From NCBI GenBank assembly GCA_030590525.1, contig JAUUYI010000039.1:1-10964 (forward strand): a stretch of DNA of 10,964 nucleotides, in the 5' to 3' direction. The notes below the pieces were generated by a model, which was given only the letters and a program-made list of their open reading frames with translations, was not told the origin of the DNA and did no database searches. Each line of letters opens with the position of its first letter. Positions within the stretch are counted from its first letter, which is position 1. A program made the translations under genes and the position numbers. Shown here piece after piece: positions 8,112 to 10,964 of the stretch. This DNA comes from Sedimenticola sp. GTDB taxonomy: Bacteria; Pseudomonadota; Gammaproteobacteria; Chromatiales; Chromatiaceae.

Positions 8112-8112
8112 T

Positions 8113-8140
8113 TCAGAGGTCAGGAGTCAGAATACAGAAT
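8113..8140 (+). repeat. Degenerate heptamer array, left, reverse orientation
   Basis: Four consecutive 7-bp units directly after the amiB stop: TCAGAGG, TCAGGAG, TCAGAAT and ACAGAAT. These are the reverse complement type of the units at 8179-8206. Bases 8120-8133 can pair with 8179-8192 at 13 of 14 positions, which would form a stem with a 45-base loop. No coding role. Confidence 0.7.
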
Positions 8141-8204
8141 GAAAAAACGGCCACCCTTTTGAGGTTCGCAGCAACCATATTCTGAGTCCTGAATTCTGTA
8201 TACT

Positions 8205-8268
8205 GAGGCTCCTGCAAAACGCCCCCTCTCCCCCGGGAGAGGGGATTTAAGAGTTTTGCAAGAGCCTC
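8205..8268. mobile_element. 64-bp palindromic MITE-like element
   Basis: Outer arms GAGGCTCCTGCAAAAC (8205-8220) and GTTTTGCAAGAGCCTC (8253-8268) pair at 15 of 16 positions. Inside them CCCCTCTCCC (8223-8232) and GGGAGAGGGG (8235-8244) form a perfect 10-bp stem with a 2-base loop. The element is flanked directly by TACT at 8201-8204 and 8269-8272, as expected for a 4-bp target duplication. It has no coding capacity, so a transposase would have to act in trans. The structure is seen directly; mobility is inferred. Confidence 0.65.
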
Positions 8269-8284
8269 TACTGTATTCTGTTAT
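8256..8284 (+). promoter_or_regulatory. Possible mutL promoter formed at the element edge
   Basis: TTGCAA (8256-8261, 4/6) inside the right arm of the palindrome and TGTTAT (8279-8284, 4/6) in the heptamer array are 17 bp apart and would start mutL transcription near 8291. Weak match; readthrough from amiB is the alternative. Confidence 0.22.
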
Positions 8285-8318
8285 TCTGATCTCTCTCCTC
8301 TGAACCCCCCGCCCCCGC

Positions 8319-10130
8319 ATGAGAATCCGGCCACTCCCCACCCAGCTCGTCAACCAGATCGCCGCCGGTGAAGTGGTGGAGCGCCCGGCATCCGTCATCA
8401 AGGAGCTGGTGGAGAACAGTCTGGATGCGGGTGCCACCCGGATAGAGATCGAAGTGGAACAGGGCGGGGTAAAGCGGATTCGGGTGCGGGACAATGGCCG
8501 GGGTATCCACCCCGATGATCTGGCGCTGGCGCTCTCCCGGCACGCTACCAGCAAGATCAGTAACCTGGAGCAGCTGGAACGGGTCTCCAGCATGGGCTTT
8601 CGGGGAGAGGCGCTGCCCAGTATTGCGTCGGTCTCCCGCCTGACTCTGGTCACTCGGCAGGCGGGGACCGACCGGGGTTGGCAGCTATCGGGTGATGGTC
8701 GAGAAGAGGCGGGGGGGCTGGTGCCGGCCGCTCACCCGGAGGGTACCAGTGTCGAGGTGCGGGATCTGTTCTTCAACACCCCGGCCCGGCGCAAGTTCCT
8801 GAGGACGGAGAAGACCGAGTTCGGGCATGTCGAAACCCTGGTAAAAAGGCTGGTCCTGAGTCGCTTCGATGTAGCGTTCAGCCTGAAGCACAATCGCCGG
8901 GAGGTGCTCTCCCACTCTGCTGCCTCTGATCGTCACGAGCAGGAGCGGCGGGTGGCGGGTCTTCTGGGGCCGGCGTTTCTTGAACAGGCCCTCTATCTGG
9001 AGCAGGAGCACATGGGATTGCGGCTGTCGGGTTGGGTGGCACATCCCACTTTCTCCCGCAGCCAGGCGGATATGCAGTACTTCTATGTCAACGGGCGAAT
9101 CGTAAGAGACAGACTGGTCACCCATGCAGTGCGTCAGGCCTACAGAGATGTGCTCTACCACGGCCGCCACCCCGCCTATGTGCTCTATCTCTCTGTCGAC
9201 CCGCTGCTGGTGGATGTCAATGTGCATCCGACCAAGCACGAGGTCCGCTTTCGGGATGGCCGGCAGGTTCACGACTTCCTGTTTCGTACGCTTCACCACA
9301 CTTTGGCCGGGACCAGCCCGGGGCAGGGCGTGGACCAGGAGACCGGGGAGATACTCTCCGCAGCGGGTGTCGCGAGGCAGGATGGCGCACCGGTTGCCGG
9401 GGGGGAGACCCATCCCCCTGGTGAGCAGCAGCAGCCTTTCCGCTTTCAGCTTAAGGATCAGCGTGCCGGATACGGTGCAAGCCTGGCTCTGCAACGCCCG
9501 GTTCCGGCGGCCGGTGTTGCGGACGGGAAGCCAGGACAGCAGGAGATCCCCCCACTCGGTTACGCCCTGGCCCAGCTCAAGGGGGTCTACATCCTGGCCG
9601 AGAACGCCGATGGCCTGGTGGTGGTCGACATGCACGCCGCCCACGAGCGCATCACCTACGAGTGTTTCAAACGGGAATGGGCGGGGGAGGGCATTCGCAG
9701 CCAGCCGCTGCTGGTGCCGGTGCCGGTCGCTGTCAGCCAACGGGAAGCGGATCTGGCGGAGAGTAACAGCGATCTGTTCCGGGGGCTGGGCATGGAGGTG
9801 GGCCGGTTGTCGGACCAGGCACTGGTGGTGCGGGCCATTCCGATCCTGCTGCAAGGGACGGATGCGGAGCGTCTGCTGCGTGATCTGCTGGCGGATCTGG
9901 TAGTACATGGAGAAAGTGTCCGTATCCAGCAGGAGATCGATCAGGTGCTCTCCAGCATGGCCTGCCACGGCTCGGTGCGGGCCAACCGTCGCCTCACCCC
10001 GGAGGAGATGAACGCCCTGCTGCGGGAGATGGAGGTCACAGAGCGCAGTGATCAGTGTAATCACGGCCGCCCCACCTGGGTGCAGCTGGGCATGGGCGAA
10101 CTGGACCGGCTGTTTATGCGCGGGCAGTAG
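8319..10130 (+). CDS. mutL: DNA mismatch repair protein MutL, endonuclease type
   Basis: MutL links mismatch recognition by MutS to strand removal. The 603-residue protein has the GHKL ATPase core: [11 protein letters not shown] with Glu29, DNGRGI at 58-63, ATSKI at 76-80, GFRGEAL at 93-99 and the [15 protein letters not shown] block at 142-160. A low-complexity linker spans about 330-410. The C-terminal dimer domain has [12 protein letters not shown] at 437-448, matching the DQHAx2Ex4E endonuclease motif with Met for Gln, plus ACHGSVRA at 548-555, CNHGRP at 580-585 and a terminal FMR. QPLLVP at 462-467 resembles the sliding-clamp motif. E. coli-type MutL lacks these, so this protein probably nicks DNA itself and MutH is not needed. 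The start aligns with E. coli ([10 protein letters not shown]) but no Shine-Dalgarno exists; the leader is C-rich. Confidence 0.97.
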   Translation: MRIRPLPTQLVNQIAAGEVVERPASVIKELVENSLDAGATRIEIEVEQGGVKRIRVRDNGRGIHPDDLALALSRHATSKISNLEQLERVSSMGFRGEALPSIASVSRLTLVTRQAGTDRGWQLSGDGREEAGGLVPAAHPEGTSVEVRDLFFNTPARRKFLRTEKTEFGHVETLVKRLVLSRFDVAFSLKHNRREVLSHSAASDRHEQERRVAGLLGPAFLEQALYLEQEHMGLRLSGWVAHPTFSRSQADMQYFYVNGRIVRDRLVTHAVRQAYRDVLYHGRHPAYVLYLSVDPLLVDVNVHPTKHEVRFRDGRQVHDFLFRTLHHTLAGTSPGQGVDQETGEILSAAGVARQDGAPVAGGETHPPGEQQQPFRFQLKDQRAGYGASLALQRPVPAAGVADGKPGQQEIPPLGYALAQLKGVYILAENADGLVVVDMHAAHERITYECFKREWAGEGIRSQPLLVPVPVAVSQREADLAESNSDLFRGLGMEVGRLSDQALVVRAIPILLQGTDAERLLRDLLADLVVHGESVRIQQEIDQVLSSMACHGSVRANRRLTPEEMNALLREMEVTERSDQCNHGRPTWVQLGMGELDRLFMRGQ

Positions 10131-10133
10131 ATC

Positions 10134-10198
10134 GTAGCCTGGATAGGATGGAGCCTCCTGAATCCCATCCGAACGTTGCCGGGTGCGCCGTCACACAA
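10134..10198. repeat. REP-like fragment abutting the toxin break
   Basis: The bases just after mutL (GTAGCCTGGAT...) look like one half of a common dispersed intergenic repeat type, and GGATGG (10146-10151) can pair with CCATCC about 13 bases later. No T-run follows, so a terminator is doubtful. The stretch ends where similarity to mazF begins. Resemblance from memory only. Confidence 0.25.
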
Positions 10199-10249
10199 TT
10201 TCTTATCTGGTTGGGCAAACTTGTACCAACGGATTTCGCCGCGTTTCAT
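10199..10249 (-). pseudogene. Truncated MazF/PemK-like toxin remnant
   Basis: Starting at an ATG that overlaps the antitoxin stop as ATGA (10246-10249), the first 17 codons read MKRGEIRWYKFAQPDKK, a typical N-terminus of MazF-family mRNA interferases paired with this antitoxin type; family members go on with a RPVLILTR-like strand. Here similarity ends after Lys17. The frame continues as unrelated sequence to a stop at 10061, inside the opposite strand of mutL, giving at most 62 residues. Almost the whole toxin fold is absent, so ribonuclease activity is not expected. The antitoxin end supplies a purine-rich ribosome site. Whether deletion or rearrangement removed the rest cannot be told here. 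Confidence 0.75.
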
Positions 10250-10479
10250 TCCTCGCCCCAGGTCTGCTCCCTTTCCCAAACGGAGAACTCGTCAACAGCG
10301 ACCGGATGCCGTTCGTATCCCTGGCGATGTTTACGTTCCAATTGCTCAATGGCGTAAAGTTCGAGCGCCCCACGAAGGGCATCCCGTGTGAATGCGGAAC
10401 GGCTCGTGTGGAGCCGCTTCACAACTCGGTCGACTTTTTTGAGCAACTCATCATCAAGAGTCATCTGAACGGTCTTCAA
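10246..10479 (-). CDS. Ribbon-helix-helix (CopG-type) antitoxin, orphaned
   Basis: A 77-residue protein from a TTG start. A beta strand (KTVQMTL, 2-8) and two helices (about 9-23 and 26-42, containing TSRSAFTRDALRGAL) make the DNA-binding ribbon-helix-helix. A charged tail (43-77, with LERKHRQGYERHPV and EFSVWEREQTWGEE) resembles the toxin-binding tail of antitoxins paired with MazF. The TTG was chosen because GGAGGT (10489-10484) sits four bases upstream and related proteins begin MKTVQMTL; the frame is open to an ATG at 10590, but that extension passes through the promoter. The expected role is autorepression of its operon and toxin neutralisation. The partner toxin is truncated, so this is an orphan antitoxin. 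It interrupts the usual mutL-miaA neighbourhood, which suggests acquisition. Confidence 0.85.
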   Translation of the reverse strand: MKTVQMTLDDELLKKVDRVVKRLHTSRSAFTRDALRGALELYAIEQLERKHRQGYERHPVAVDEFSVWEREQTWGEE

Positions 10480-10495
10480 TTGCACCTCCCAATAA

Positions 10496-10525
10496 TGTGG
10501 ACTGCAATAGCTAGAATAATCCACA
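10496..10525. promoter_or_regulatory. 30-bp dyad, candidate antitoxin operator
   Basis: Outer arms TGTGGA (10496-10501) and TCCACA (10520-10525) and the central palindrome TAGCTA (10508-10513) share the same symmetry centre at 10510.5. The dyad covers the -10 box and predicted start of the antitoxin transcript, the expected position for an autorepressing ribbon-helix-helix dimer pair. Confidence 0.55.
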
Positions 10526-10541
10526 CTCTTGCGCCGGTCAA
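10513..10541 (-). promoter_or_regulatory. Antitoxin promoter
   Basis: Read leftward, TTGACC (10541-10536, 5/6) and TATTCT (10518-10513, 4/6) are separated by exactly 17 bp. Transcription would start near 10506, about 27 bases before the TTG codon. The best sigma70-like promoter match in the window. Confidence 0.6.
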
Positions 10542-10616
10542 TGGGTGTTCGGTGATGAGTTGATCCGGTTGGCCCGCACTGTCCTAGCAATAACTGGACC
10601 AGGGATATTCCGCTGG

Positions 10617-10964
10617 ATGATCGACCAGGCCATCGACGGTCTTATGGAACGGCTGCCCATCGGTATCGAACTGCAGCGGGTCCACTGGATGTCGGATGTC
10701 GTCGACAAGGCGGTCAACGACTTTCTCATCAGTTTCGGCGAGGCGCTGCTGATCGTCCTGGTGATCATCGCCCTGGCCATGGGGATCATTGTCGGCACGG
10801 CGCTGATCGCCACCATCCTGGTCAGCTTCATTCTTATGGCCATGTTCGGTATCGATCTGCAGCGCATGTCGCTGGGTGCCCTGGTGATCGCCCTGAGGAT
10901 GATGGTGGACAATGCCATCGTGGTCGCGGATGGCGTGGCGGTACGCCTGCAGAAAGGGATGGAC
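10617..10964 (+). pseudogene. RND efflux permease fragment, 5'-truncated, runs off window
   Basis: The frame reads MIDQAIDGLMERLPIGIEL and continues through NDFLISFGEALLIVLVIIAL (membrane segment 2 of RND pumps) and FGIDLQRMSLGALVIAL to MVDNAIVVADG (segment 4 with its proton-relay Asp) up to the window edge, so the 3' end is unseen. RND permeases have about 300 further residues before this point, including the first membrane helix and half of the periplasmic porter domain. Here the frame opens only at 10515 and the antitoxin lies upstream, so the gene has lost its 5' part. The glycine normally before the hydrophobic-VD(D/N) motif is Arg (ALRMMVDN), a charged residue in a membrane helix, which also suggests decay. 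Substrate unknown. A reannotated short functional protein is unlikely. Confidence 0.7.

Larger units (their letters stand above)
8179..8289 (+). repeat. Degenerate heptamer array, right, interrupted by insertion
   Basis: Heptamers ATTCTGA, GTCCTGA, ATTCTGT and ATACTGA run from 8179 to 8206 in phase. The same pattern resumes at 8275 (ATTCTGT) and, after one extra T, at 8283 (ATTCTGA). The break is the 64-bp palindrome at 8205-8268. Joining the flanks with one TACT copy gives an unbroken series. Confidence 0.7.

Noticed and set aside
8685..10064. 459-residue frame antisense to mutL
   Set aside because: Long but explained by GC-rich codon bias of mutL; no domain recognised and mutL is certain.
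10480..10590. N-terminal extension of the antitoxin from ATG 10590
   Set aside because: It runs through the promoter and dyad, and the internal TTG has a well-placed GGAGGT.
1..10964. CRISPR array, tRNA, rRNA or riboswitch
   Set aside because: No regularly spaced direct repeats, no cloverleaf-like or rRNA-like stretches and no long structured leader were seen.

Overview
The window carries a conserved gammaproteobacterial housekeeping block followed by a short, disturbed accessory stretch. Gene order is rsgA <- small cytochrome c <- M48 protease <-> orn -> / <- queG <-> nnr -> tsaE -> amiB -> mutL. It closely follows the orn/rsgA/queG/nnr/tsaE/amiB/mutL neighbourhood known from Pseudomonas and, in part, from E. 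coli. High-GC coding sequence, a class-I-type AmiB with LysM, and a MutL with an endonuclease-type C-terminus point to a gammaproteobacterium of the MutH-lacking kind. The intergenic repeats remind me of sulfur-oxidising Chromatiales-like genomes, but that is only an impression and I cannot name a species.

Left part (1-2921): a pair of tandem REP-like hairpins lies downstream of rsgA. The leftward genes are an integral-membrane Ste24-type zinc protease, a 95-residue secreted monohaem cytochrome c coupled to it by an ATGA overlap, and the ribosome-assembly GTPase RsgA. Middle (2922-8111): orn is divergent from the protease and overlaps queG tail to tail by 59 bp. queG is divergent from nnr, with a candidate promoter that would give a leaderless queG message. 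nnr and tsaE are 3 bp apart, and amiB has its own AT-rich leader. These genes cover oligoribonucleotide turnover (Orn), ribosome maturation (RsgA), tRNA modification (QueG for queuosine, TsaE for t6A), NAD(P)HX repair (Nnr), septal peptidoglycan cleavage (AmiB) and mismatch repair (MutL).

Right part: the 207-bp amiB-mutL gap holds two oppositely oriented arrays of degenerate heptamers. One array is interrupted by a 64-bp palindromic element flanked by TACT direct repeats; removing the element in silico restores the heptamer phase. Beyond mutL, where many relatives have miaA and hfq, there is instead a leftward toxin-antitoxin remnant: an intact ribbon-helix-helix antitoxin with a TTG start, its own promoter and a 30-bp dyad operator candidate, followed by a mazF-like toxin that stops resembling its family after 17 residues. 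To its right an RND efflux-pump gene begins without its N-terminal part and runs off the window. I found no rRNA, tRNA, CRISPR array, transposase or complete defence system.
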